A DNA stretch of 32,682 nt, from assembly GCA_021154515.1 (NCBI GenBank), contig JAJKIL010000229.1, forward strand, positions 1-32,682, in the 5' to 3' direction. The translations under genes and the position numbers were made by a program. This stretch comes from Niastella sp. (GTDB lineage Bacteria > Bacteroidota > Bacteroidia > Chitinophagales > Chitinophagaceae). Of the stretch, positions 10,274-16,758 are shown piece by piece. The notes beneath the pieces are model-generated. The model had not been told where the DNA came from. It was given only the letters and a program-made list of their open reading frames with translations, and made no database searches. Within the stretch, counting starts at the first letter, position 1, and every line of letters begins with the position of its first letter.

Positions 10274-10300
10274 AGCCTCCCAGGGGGAGGCTTTTTTTTT
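10274..10300 (+). terminator. rho-independent terminator
   Basis: Perfect 8-bp stem AGCCTCCC / GGGAGGCT with loop AGG, followed by an unbroken run of T to 10300. It lies 143 bases after the DUF4249 stop and should end the sigma/FecR/receptor transcript. Confidence 0.85.
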
Positions 10301-10381
10301 GGCTAAAAATAACTTTTGCGAATAGGTATGCTATACACGTAAACACGATAGAAAACCCGTGTTTTTCACGTATCCGGTTTC

Positions 10382-10401
10382 AAAAGATAGCCCTATCTTT
10401 T
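10382..10401. promoter_or_regulatory. 20-bp palindrome, candidate operator
   Basis: AAAAGATAG-CC-CTATCTTTT is a perfect inverted repeat with 9-bp arms. It lies about 105 bases upstream of the TTG start at 10506. It has no T-run and so is more like an operator than a terminator. The binding protein is unknown. Confidence 0.4.
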
Positions 10402-10505
10402 AGCGTATAACCTCCCCACTATACTTTACATGGGAGAACACGATGGTTGCTCTGATTGGTAAAAATTGGTAGTGTTATTTATTCTTAACCCAATAAATTT
10501 TTACC

Positions 10506-10979
10506 TTGACACAAGAAGAACTCTTCAACACACCCGAAGCCCGGGCACAAGCCGAAAAAAGTAAAAAAAAGGCCAGAAAAACAGCCGCCAAACTAAAGCC
10601 TTCTGCAGAAGTGTGGGCCGTTATTAATGGCCTGGAATACCTCACTGAGGAAACAATAGAAATCCTTAAACAAAGAGGCCAGGAATGGCACGACAAGTGG
10701 CCGATTGGCGAACCACATTACAAGAGTGACGAAGATGGTTACCAGTTTGTCATTCATTCCAACCAGGTGGCAGAAATGTATAAGTGTCGTATTCGTAAAG
10801 CCCAGGAAATGCTAGCGGCTGTTCGCCTGGCGATAGGCAAAGATGAAGGTAGCTTTGTAAGTGTAAAGGAATTTTGCTTCATCCATAAAGAGGATGAAGA
10901 AGATTTTCGCCGGGCATTACGCAGTATCCAACAAGATTTCAGCATTGACTCAAAAAAGAGGCCGCCCAAAGAAAAATAA
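10506..10979 (+). CDS. small predicted DNA-binding protein (HTH-like), uncharacterised
   Basis: 157 residues with no signal peptide or membrane helix; very charged. Residues 12-31 are Lys/Arg/Ala-rich (a basic patch), and 44-66 form a predicted helix. Residues 86-111 (NQVAEMYKCRIRKAQEMLAA, then VRLAIGK) resemble the helix-turn-helix of small Bacteroidota proteins in which a helix with R-x-AQ is followed by an IR-AIGK segment. This is followed by FVSVKEFC, a motif that often follows such a domain, and an acidic helix (HKEDEEDFRRALR). The start is TTG, since no ATG precedes the conserved part. The stop codon is directly followed by the 42-bp palindrome array. I infer a sequence-specific DNA-binding role, possibly on that array. 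No named family was recognised, so this is a hypothesis. Confidence 0.65.
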   Translation: MTQEELFNTPEARAQAEKSKKKARKTAAKLKPSAEVWAVINGLEYLTEETIEILKQRGQEWHDKWPIGEPHYKSDEDGYQFVIHSNQVAEMYKCRIRKAQEMLAAVRLAIGKDEGSFVSVKEFCFIHKEDEEDFRRALRSIQQDFSIDSKKRPPKEK

Positions 10980-10982
10980 CTT

Positions 10983-11309
10983 CATATATATATTGAGGCC
11001 GTTACTATATAGAAATCATACTCCACTATATATCTTCACCCCATTTCTATATAGAAATCACCCTCCACTATATATTTTCACCCGGTTTCTATATAGTAAC
11101 GGTGCTTCACTATATATTTTTGTACCATTTCTGTATAATAATGATACGCTACCATATAATTTCACCCTGTTTCTATATAGAAACAGGGCCTCACTATATA
11201 TTTTCAACCCATTTCTATATAGAAACCACCCCCCGCTATATATTTTCATACCGTTTCTATACAGAAACCATATGAAATTAATTATTAGCATATCGTTTTT
11301 ATATAGAAA
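10983..11309. repeat. 42-bp phased array of 14-bp palindromes (8 copies)
   Basis: The core TTTCTATATAGAAA or a near match starts at 11002, 11044, 11086, 11128, 11170, 11212, 11254 and 11296, exactly 42 bases apart. Three copies are identical (11044, 11170, 11212); the others carry one to three changes. A second AT-rich element, ACTATATATTTTC, alternates with it in phase at 10983 (partial), 11025, 11067, 11109, 11151, 11193, 11235 and 11277 (eroded). The copy at 11170 sits inside a perfect 24-bp palindrome (11165-11188). Core centres fall about every 21 bases, close to two helical turns. The array starts 3 bases after the stop of the upstream gene. It is not a CRISPR: the intervening segments are related to one another. 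Because 42 is a multiple of 3, frames stay open on both strands, but no plausible start exists. Confidence 0.9.
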
Positions 11310-11431
11310 AGGTGCTTCATTCAGCTGCATTTGATGCCTGCCCGCAACAATTAGCTACGCCCACTTTAACTTATGTCAAATTTTACAGGAAAAAATCTGT
11401 CGCAAATAGCCCAACAAGGACGCCAGATAAC

Positions 11432-11503
11432 CACGCAGAAAACGCGTATAGCGCGAAGTGCGTCCAGAACGCACAGAACGCGTATAGCGCGTAAAACGCA
11501 CGG
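11432..11503. repeat. 9-bp GC-rich tandem repeat, 8 units
   Basis: Eight consecutive 9-mers, loosely A(A/G)CGC(G/A)NAN, in exact 9-base register: CACGCAGAA, AACGCGTAT, AGCGCGAAG, TGCGTCCAG, AACGCACAG, AACGCGTAT, AGCGCGTAA, AACGCACGG. The 15-mer AACGCGTATAGCGCG occurs exactly at 11441 and 11477. The segment is far more GC-rich than its surroundings. It lies between the 42-bp array and the promoter-like pair at 11508. Confidence 0.7.
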
Positions 11504-11507
11504 GTCT

Positions 11508-11540
11508 TTTGGCATTCGGCTATTTCGGTTGTTATATTTG
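11508..11540 (+). promoter_or_regulatory. Bacteroidota-type promoter (-33 TTTG, -7 TATATTTG)
   Basis: TTTG at 11508-11511 and TATATTTG at 11533-11540 are separated by 21 bases, a full match to the TTTG / TAnnTTTG consensus. Transcription would start near 11546 and give a leader of about 235 bases before the ATG at 11783. Confidence 0.5.
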
Positions 11541-11698
11541 TATGGAACAATGACACCACGATGAATATCCGAACTTACTGTTCACTACGTAGCACCAGGT
11601 TTAAAAGATCAAACGAGTTAAACCGGTTAACTAAGATGATTGATTTAACCAACAGGATCCAACAGTAATAAAGTTTTCAAAACAGGCAGATTGTTCAA

Positions 11699-11716
11699 CT
11701 GTATTGGCCAATACAG
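11699..11716. promoter_or_regulatory. perfect 18-bp palindrome
   Basis: CTGTATTGGCCAATACAG is identical to its reverse complement. It is centred 75 bases upstream of the ATG at 11783. It could be an operator or, if transcribed, a hairpin in the leader. Confidence 0.5.
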
Positions 11717-11718
11717 AG

Positions 11719-11768
11719 CAGGTTAAGACCACTGATAGTAGCGTACGGTCTTTCGATTTTTTAACCTG
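11719..11768 (+). promoter_or_regulatory. structured leader hairpin before the FnIII gene
   Basis: CAGGTTAA (11719-11726) pairs with TTAACCTG (11761-11768), enclosing GACC (11727-11730) that pairs with GGTC (11747-11750). A T-rich bulge lies on the 3' side. The base of the structure ends 14 bases before the ATG, so folding could affect translation initiation. Confidence 0.4.
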
Positions 11769-11782
11769 TAAAATTGACGATC

Positions 11783-12394
11783 ATGAAAAAGAACGTCGCC
11801 AGATACAAAAAACGCCAGGTTGACATCGCAATAATATGTCAACGCGTTATAGAGAACATGGAAAACAATCCGGTTTTCCCCAATCCACCAGCCGCGCTGG
11901 CAGAACTCAAAAAAGTACTGCCAGAATTCCAAACGGCGCTTGCCAAAGCCGAAGGACGCGACAAACAAATGGTGTCCATTAAAAACGATAAGAAGGCCAT
12001 CGTTCTGGCTTTATTACAGGAACTGTCTGAGTATGTGACTGTAATCTGTAAAGGCGATAGAACGCTGATCCTGAGCAGCGGTTTCGATGTTACCAATGCA
12101 ACCAGCGGCGGCAGCAACCTGCCCCCTTCTGTCGAATTACTGGAAGTTGATCTGGGCTCACCCGGTGAGGCTACCACCCGTGCTAAAAATGTAACAGGTG
12201 CAAAAGCCTACGTACATCAGTACACCAAAGAGCCACCCAGTTTAAACACCGAATGGATCGGAATAGGCAATTCAGCGAGTAGCTACACCTTCGAGGGACT
12301 GAGTTCCGACAAGCGCTATTGGTTCCGCGTTGTTGCCATTGGCACCGACGGACAAAGAGGCTATTCGCCGGTTGTTTCCAAGGTCATTCAATAA
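11783..12394 (+). CDS. fibronectin type III domain protein
   Basis: 203 residues without a signal peptide, so probably cytosolic. The N-terminal 90 or so residues are helical and charged (MKKNVARYKKRQVDIAII and LKKVLPEFQTALAKAEGRDK). The C-terminal 85 residues form one fibronectin type III domain (TGAKAYVHQYTKEPPSLNTE, YTFEGLSSDKRYWFRVVAIG, then DGQRGYSPVVSKVI). Proteins of this build are frequent in Bacteroidota and some other phyla but have no known function. The ATG at 11783 was preferred to an in-frame TTG three codons earlier. A promoter-like pair, a palindrome and a leader hairpin precede it, and a strong terminator follows, so it is a single-gene transcript. Confidence 0.75.
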   Translation: MKKNVARYKKRQVDIAIICQRVIENMENNPVFPNPPAALAELKKVLPEFQTALAKAEGRDKQMVSIKNDKKAIVLALLQELSEYVTVICKGDRTLILSSGFDVTNATSGGSNLPPSVELLEVDLGSPGEATTRAKNVTGAKAYVHQYTKEPPSLNTEWIGIGNSASSYTFEGLSSDKRYWFRVVAIGTDGQRGYSPVVSKVIQ

Positions 12395-12426
12395 CATAGT
12401 GCTGAGATAATTCAACGCACATATTG

Positions 12427-12477
12427 TCCGCCTTTGGCGGATTGCTCGGTCCTGACGAAAGTCGGGACCGTTTTTTT
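12427..12477 (+). terminator. tandem hairpins ending in a T-run (rho-independent terminator)
   Basis: First hairpin TCCGCC-TTT-GGCGGA (12427-12441). Second hairpin CGGTCCTGAC-GAAA-GTCGGGACCG (12447-12470): a 10-bp stem with one G-T pair and a GNRA-type loop, followed by seven T. It ends the FnIII transcript 50-80 bases after the stop. Confidence 0.88.
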
Positions 12478-12479
12478 AT

Positions 12480-12578
12480 TTATGGTTTTTTCTTCTTTTT
12501 GGTTTCAAAAGCAAGCTTGTAACCAAGCAGGAACGCTTGTTCCATTTCGGCCTTTATATGTTTCACTGTTTTAACCAC
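12480..12578 (-). CDS. possible 32-residue basic peptide overlapping the upstream gene
   Basis: A GTG at 12578 opens a 32-codon frame that overlaps the last 8 bases of the preceding gene, as in translational coupling. The product has an amphipathic helix (KHIKAEMEQAFLLGYKLAFE) and a Lys tail. It has no recognised family, and coding status rests only on the overlap geometry and composition; it may be chance. Confidence 0.25.
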   Translation of the reverse strand: MVKTVKHIKAEMEQAFLLGYKLAFETKKKKKP

Positions 12579-13269
12579 GATACCCCACCCCTCCCTTTCT
12601 AATTTCAAACTGGTCGCAGCAGTATATTTCCTGTACAAACATGTTCGGAGGATCGAGTTCCATGTATTCATCCTTAGTGGTCACTTTGCTATATGCCTCC
12701 TTTTGGTTCCTGAAGCAGAGCATTGACCCAAAAGTACTTTGTCCATAAACACTATAGTCGCTATACATACAACCATAGCAATTCTTAAAATGGTATGTGT
12801 CCCTGAACTGCTTATAGATACCATCAAAGGCGCCTTCAAAATCGCTACTCGTTCCCGTATATATTGTGCCGGCTATTACCAGTGAAAGCGTCACGTTCTC
12901 ATGATCAATTCCAGTCCCAGGCTTTTCGGACCTTGGGCTCCCCAATGAATTTTTTATAGTTAAGTCCGAATAAAATTCAGCATTGTTCACCTTATCAATG
13001 ATAACCTGAGGCACCACTACTTCAATTGAACAATTACAAAGCGTTTCTACAAAACGGTCTGTCTGATAAATAGGTGTCTTAAGGAACGTAAATCTGGACA
13101 ATTGCTCTGCCGAATATTTCGATTGATCGTCAACGGTCAGATCATCAAATTCGGAACCGGTAAACCCAACGCCATCGATCACTGTTGTCAACGTCCTGAA
13201 ATTATTTTTCACCTCGATGGCGCAGGTTCCCAGACTATCATTGTAACATCCTTTATAGGTTGCTGTCAT
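12571..13269 (-). CDS. cysteine-rich uncharacterised protein (DUF6304-like)
   Basis: 232 residues, no signal peptide or membrane helix. The N-terminal two thirds look beta-rich. The C-terminal part carries C164-x2-C167 in NCYGCMYSDYSVYGQ, C185 in FGSMLCFRN and C217-C218 in VQEIYCCDQF, a spacing that suggests a four-cysteine zinc site; CNC lies at 78-80. It ends GGVGYRG. From memory the CxxCxxSDYSxYG ... FGxMxCFR ... FVQExxxC layout recalls DUF6304, an uncharacterised bacterial family; this needs a search. It is convergent with the FnIII gene and divergent from the membrane protein at 13385. Function unknown. Confidence 0.7.
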   Translation of the reverse strand: MTATYKGCYNDSLGTCAIEVKNNFRTLTTVIDGVGFTGSEFDDLTVDDQSKYSAEQLSRFTFLKTPIYQTDRFVETLCNCSIEVVVPQVIIDKVNNAEFYSDLTIKNSLGSPRSEKPGTGIDHENVTLSLVIAGTIYTGTSSDFEGAFDGIYKQFRDTYHFKNCYGCMYSDYSVYGQSTFGSMLCFRNQKEAYSKVTTKDEYMELDPPNMFVQEIYCCDQFEIRKGGVGYRG

Positions 13270-13350
13270 ATTTCCAATTAATCATTTTCCTTATACGAGA
13301 TTACAAGATTGAGATTTTTTTATGGAATAACAATTTACCTGTATCTTTTC

Positions 13351-13369
13351 CTGATAATATAATTATCAG
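13351..13369. promoter_or_regulatory. 19-bp inverted repeat upstream of membrane protein gene
   Basis: CTGATAAT-ATA-ATTATCAG is perfect over 8-bp arms and lies 15-33 bases before the ATG at 13385. A near -7 box (TACTTTG, 13374-13380) sits between it and the ATG, so a repressor bound here would block RNA polymerase. Confidence 0.4.
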
Positions 13370-13384
13370 CCAATACTTTGTTGC

Positions 13385-14110
13385 ATGCAAAATATTCCAT
13401 TCTTCAAAAAATTCATTACCTGCGCATTAGCGGGATTGGTAATTGGCGCTACCACTTTACGGGCAGGCTTTACTTTTTTAAGAGCATGGATTCCCATCGG
13501 GCCTATTAAGATAGTTCCCTTCCTGCTGGTAACTGCAGCGATTATTTATGCAATTATATGGCAGATCAAAAAAACAAATAAACAGGAAACGCTGGCCTTC
13601 TGGCAAGGCCTTATACGCTATGGCGTGGCATTTGACCTGGCCACCTTTGGCTGGGAAAAGATCTTTCATTTGCAATTGGTGATGCAACAGAACAAACTCG
13701 ACATCCCTTTAAGGAGCCTTTCCTCCCGGGATATGTTCTGGGCTTTTTTCAGTTATTCTTACCCTTTGGGTTGCATTATTGCCGGGTGCCAGATTGCAGG
13801 CGCTCTACTACTATTATTCCACAGAACCAGGCTGGCAGGTGTTTTTGTGCTATTGCCTGTTCTTGCCAATATTTTACTGATGGATATCTTTTATCAAATT
13901 GGCCCAAGTGTGGTCGTTCACGCCTCCATTATGTTATTGGGTATCCTGTATTTCCTGTTCATTGAATATAACCGGTTGAAGGAATTCTTTTTTGCCGCAA
14001 AAAACCAGTTGCCTTCCCTGCAACTTTCTACATACTTCAAAATAGCCATTCGGCTTTCCATTATTTATATTCCGTTACTATTGATTGCCATTCGTCAAAT
14101 GAAAAAATGA
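13385..14110 (+). CDS. polytopic membrane protein, possibly DoxX-like
   Basis: 241 residues with about seven hydrophobic segments: near 11-30, 42-60, 77-95 (weak), 117-146, 151-170, 175-193 and 218-236. The GLIRYGVAFDLATFGWEKIF segment, a weakly polar helix with an Arg and acidic residues, resembles the first helix of DoxX/DoxD-type proteins. The following layout (helix pair, then HASIMLLGILYFLF) is compatible with that family. A role in redox or thiol chemistry of the membrane is known for some relatives but cannot be claimed here. The next gene downstream is convergent. It is preceded by a perfect inverted repeat that may control it. Confidence 0.6.
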   Translation: MQNIPFFKKFITCALAGLVIGATTLRAGFTFLRAWIPIGPIKIVPFLLVTAAIIYAIIWQIKKTNKQETLAFWQGLIRYGVAFDLATFGWEKIFHLQLVMQQNKLDIPLRSLSSRDMFWAFFSYSYPLGCIIAGCQIAGALLLLFHRTRLAGVFVLLPVLANILLMDIFYQIGPSVVVHASIMLLGILYFLFIEYNRLKEFFFAAKNQLPSLQLSTYFKIAIRLSIIYIPLLLIAIRQMKK

Positions 14111-14130
14111 GCTGGCATTTGTCTTTCAGC

Positions 14131-15669
14131 TTAATGGATTGCAGTAACATTGACCTTTTCAACACCAACAGTATACAAAGTTATATGCCTGTCTTTTGCT
14201 TTATTTTCAAATTCGCTTATTATTTCAAGAATATCGTAGTCAACGAAATTACAGTCGCTGCCATCGATCGTTAATACACTGTTCTCCGGAACTTCATCCA
14301 ACGCTCTTTTTAATTTTACCTTGTTCAGAAAAGTCACATTGCTGTTCAATTTGATCAGCTCGGTTTCTATCCCCTTTATAACCGTTCTGCTGATCCTGTA
14401 TTCCGCCCTGAAGTTGTTTTGAACTATAAAATAAACAGACAGCAATAAACCTATACTTACCCCAATCAAAAGATCGGTTGCCAGGATCATTACGATGGTC
14501 AGTATAAATGGCAGAAACTGCTTCCACCCCAGGCTGAACATATTTTTATACAGTTTAGGCTGGGTAAGGTTATAACCAGTAATAATCAAAATGGCGGAAA
14601 GGGATGCATACGGGATCCAATTCAAGACAAAAGGGATCAGTACAATAGCCAGTAACAACAGGATGCCGTGGGTAATGGCAGCCATTTTAGTTCTGGCGCC
14701 CGCATCTACATTAGCGGCGCCGCGTACAACCACTGCGGTTAAAGGAATGGCGCCCAGCAAGCCGCAAACCATATTGCCAATACCCTGTACTATTAACTCC
14801 CTGTTTACCGGGGTGATCCGGTTATGCCTGTCCAGCTTATCTATTGCTTCAATACACAACAGGGTTTCCAACGTAGCCAGTAACCCGATAACCAGGCCGT
14901 CTTTCCAGATCTGCTTATCAGCAAAAAGCCGGCTGAATTCAGGAAAGGAAATATTTGAAAACGGGTGAGCAGGGATATTAACCAACTGGGTCGATCTAAG
15001 CGCTAATACACTGTTGGTGTTAACAAATAAAAGCGAGATCAGGATACCCATACTCACTACGAGTAATGGCGCAGGGACCCAATTGAGTTTTCTTGCAAAA
15101 GATTGTCGTAGCAATACCAGTAACAACAAGGAGAACAGGGCGACCAATAATGAAGCGGTACTAACATGATGGCGAAATGCTATTATATTCCCGGTTGAAA
15201 ACAGATCCAGCAAACCGCTTGTCCAGAAGTTGGGTCTGTCATACCCCAGTGCCAATGGAACCTGTTTTGCGATCAGCATGATACCAATGGCAGCTAACAT
15301 TCCTTTGATCACAGCCGATGGAAAATAATTGGCTATACCACCCCACTTCAGTAATCCCAGCAGTACCTGGAAAGTTCCCGCAATAATAACTGCCAGCAGA
15401 AAGACCTGGTAGCTACCCAACGAAAGAATGGAAGACGCCACTAAGGTTGTTAATCCGGCTGCCGGGCCGGAAACAGCCAGTGAAGAGGCGCTAAAGGTTG
15501 CAACGATGAGGCCGCCGATCATTCCGGATAAAAGGCCTGCATACAGGGGCGCGCCTGATGCCAGGGCAATACCCAGGCAGAGCGGTAACGCTACTAAAAA
15601 AACAGACAGGCCCGCGGCAAAATCGTACCGCAGCCACATGATCCTGTAATATTTTATTGCTCGTTTCAC
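14131..15669 (-). CDS. SulP-family inorganic anion transporter with STAS domain
   Basis: Inner-membrane transporter of 512 residues. Residues 1-400 form a dense series of membrane helices, including the SulP signature region (FLVALPLCLGIALASGAPLY and SSLAVSGPAAGLTTLV) and GMLAAIGIMLIAKQVPLALG. The last 80 or so residues form a STAS domain (VLTIDGSDCNFVDYDILEII). SulP proteins carry sulfate, bicarbonate or other anions; the substrate here is not determined, and bicarbonate is as likely as sulfate. It starts 11 bases after the methyltransferase stop, so it is the last gene of a four-gene transcript. The STAS domain is shorter than in plant and animal relatives. Confidence 0.92.
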   Translation of the reverse strand: MKRAIKYYRIMWLRYDFAAGLSVFLVALPLCLGIALASGAPLYAGLLSGMIGGLIVATFSASSLAVSGPAAGLTTLVASSILSLGSYQVFLLAVIIAGTFQVLLGLLKWGGIANYFPSAVIKGMLAAIGIMLIAKQVPLALGYDRPNFWTSGLLDLFSTGNIIAFRHHVSTASLLVALFSLLLLVLLRQSFARKLNWVPAPLLVVSMGILISLLFVNTNSVLALRSTQLVNIPAHPFSNISFPEFSRLFADKQIWKDGLVIGLLATLETLLCIEAIDKLDRHNRITPVNRELIVQGIGNMVCGLLGAIPLTAVVVRGAANVDAGARTKMAAITHGILLLLAIVLIPFVLNWIPYASLSAILIITGYNLTQPKLYKNMFSLGWKQFLPFILTIVMILATDLLIGVSIGLLLSVYFIVQNNFRAEYRISRTVIKGIETELIKLNSNVTFLNKVKLKRALDEVPENSVLTIDGSDCNFVDYDILEIISEFENKAKDRHITLYTVGVEKVNVTAIH

Positions 15670-15680
15670 CGGTTAATAGA

Positions 15681-16289
15681 TCACAACTTTATCCAGAGCT
15701 TTAATAAATTGTCAAAATGTGTTTCTGCCAATTGGTAACAGGGTGGTATCTCATCGCCCCAGCTGCAATAAGTGGCGACCCTTGTGCCCACTGGCATTTT
15801 TTCCAATTGATTATACAGGTAAATGCTATAGTAGTTGTATAATTCATTTGAATACACAATCTCATTATCTATCTTTTCGGCGCCATTCAGGTTCTCAAAA
15901 AAAGAATTATAGAAATAAAAGTGATCAAACTCGTTCAGGTTAAGCTGGGTAAAATTTCCATGGATAAACCGGGCATTTGGAATTCCCAGTTTTTTTCTGG
16001 CAGTCTCCGCATGTGTTATCAATTTCTTTCGCTGTTCAACCCCGAAAAAAGCTACGGATGGTTTATAAAAAGCGCCGGCCAGACAGAATGTACCTACCCC
16101 GCTGCCGATATCCAACACTTTTATTGTATCATTTGGCGCCAGGTAAGGTATTACCTTTTGTATAATGTATAACGGCGACCAATGCATCCGGGCCAATGAT
16201 CTTATTGATTCAGGATACAATTGGTGCAACCGGGCATCAGTGCTGAACCAGTCTTGCAGATGAAGCGGCTTTTTTACAGTTGGCTTCAT
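15681..16289 (-). CDS. class I SAM-dependent methyltransferase (paralogue 1)
   Basis: 202 residues with a Rossmann SAM-binding core: motif I is KVLDIGSGVGTFCLAGA (glycines at 62-66), and the acidic end of strand 2 is in FFGVEQRKKL. Motif III/IV lies around FDHFYFYNSFFENL. About 55-60% of residues match the methyltransferase at 16759-17373 by eye, so the two are tandem paralogues with a DUF983 gene between them. Spacing to the neighbours is 6 and 11 bases, in line with one operon. The methyl acceptor is unknown; the short length suggests a small-molecule or protein side-chain target. Confidence 0.85.
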   Translation of the reverse strand: MKPTVKKPLHLQDWFSTDARLHQLYPESIRSLARMHWSPLYIIQKVIPYLAPNDTIKVLDIGSGVGTFCLAGAFYKPSVAFFGVEQRKKLITHAETARKKLGIPNARFIHGNFTQLNLNEFDHFYFYNSFFENLNGAEKIDNEIVYSNELYNYYSIYLYNQLEKMPVGTRVATYCSWGDEIPPCYQLAETHFDNLLKLWIKL

Positions 16290-16295
16290 AAAATG

Positions 16296-16733
16296 TTATG
16301 GAATTACGTTGTCTATTTGGGTTTCTGCCTGCCAGTTTTCATTATAGCGCACAAAAAACGACAACCATATTGCCCTGGACAATCGCATTAAAAATGGCTG
16401 TAGTACAACCAGGAGCGTTATATTTAATCCCAGCCACCAGAAAAACCTGTTATCATTCACCGACAAACCAACCAATACCCACCAGGCAACGAATGTAGTA
16501 ACAGACAATGCCACTGTTAAGGCATAGCTAACATACCCTGTGCCATAATAAAACCCCAGTTCAATTTCCATACGCTGATCACAAACCGGGCAATTATCAT
16601 ACATTTTCATAAAATGTTTCAACCGGTAAGCATGCTTCTCCTGAAACATATCTCCTGATCTGCATCGGGCGCATTTATGATGAAAGAGACTCCATAAATA
16701 GCCTGGCTTTTGAACTTTTTGCGCTGCACCCAT
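16296..16733 (-). CDS. DUF983 membrane protein with two CxxC motifs
   Basis: 145 residues. The N-terminal half holds C21-x2-C24 (HKCARCRSGDMF) and C48-x2-C51 (NCPVCDQRMEI), a zinc-ribbon-like pair, followed by the family hallmark ELGFYYGTGYVSYALTV. Two membrane helices follow, near 66-90 and 97-120. DUF983 proteins are small inner-membrane proteins of unknown function. Here it lies between two paralogous methyltransferases in a tight operon (6 and 25 bases to the neighbours), which suggests a shared process. The cysteines are all present, so the metal site should form. Confidence 0.88.
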   Translation of the reverse strand: MGAAQKVQKPGYLWSLFHHKCARCRSGDMFQEKHAYRLKHFMKMYDNCPVCDQRMEIELGFYYGTGYVSYALTVALSVTTFVAWWVLVGLSVNDNRFFWWLGLNITLLVVLQPFLMRLSRAIWLSFFVRYNENWQAETQIDNVIP

Positions 16734-16758
16734 ATTCAGTCGTTTTTGTTTATCTCGT

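Larger units (their letters stand above)
10132..10505. other. intergenic region with terminator, hairpins and a palindrome
   Basis: 374 bases without a convincing gene. It holds a tandem duplicate of the 8-mer TTTAATGG (10241-10256), the terminator listed separately, a 7-bp inverted repeat AAACACG/CGTGTTT (10341-10347 and 10358-10364) and a 20-bp palindrome (10382-10401). A diverged copy of one half of the downstream array (CCACTATACTTTAC, from about 10414) is also present. These cluster in the 200 bases upstream of the gene at 10506 and may be its control region. Confidence 0.5.

Noticed and set aside
10983-11309. CRISPR array.
   Set aside because: The repeat core is only 14 bp, the 28-bp intervals are related to each other rather than unique spacers, and no cas genes are in the window.
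10894-11334. A 146-codon open frame on the plus strand (and a 90-codon one on the minus strand) with a 14-residue repeat FLYRNxxxLYIFxx across the array.
   Set aside because: The repeat length is a multiple of 3, which keeps frames open on both strands without selection. The plus frame has its only ATG inside the upstream gene in another frame. No signal or domain is recognised.
11312-11564. Short open frames through the 9-bp tandem repeat.
   Set aside because: Both overlapping frames are made of low-complexity repeat translation (NAYSA and the like) and contain the promoter-like pair.
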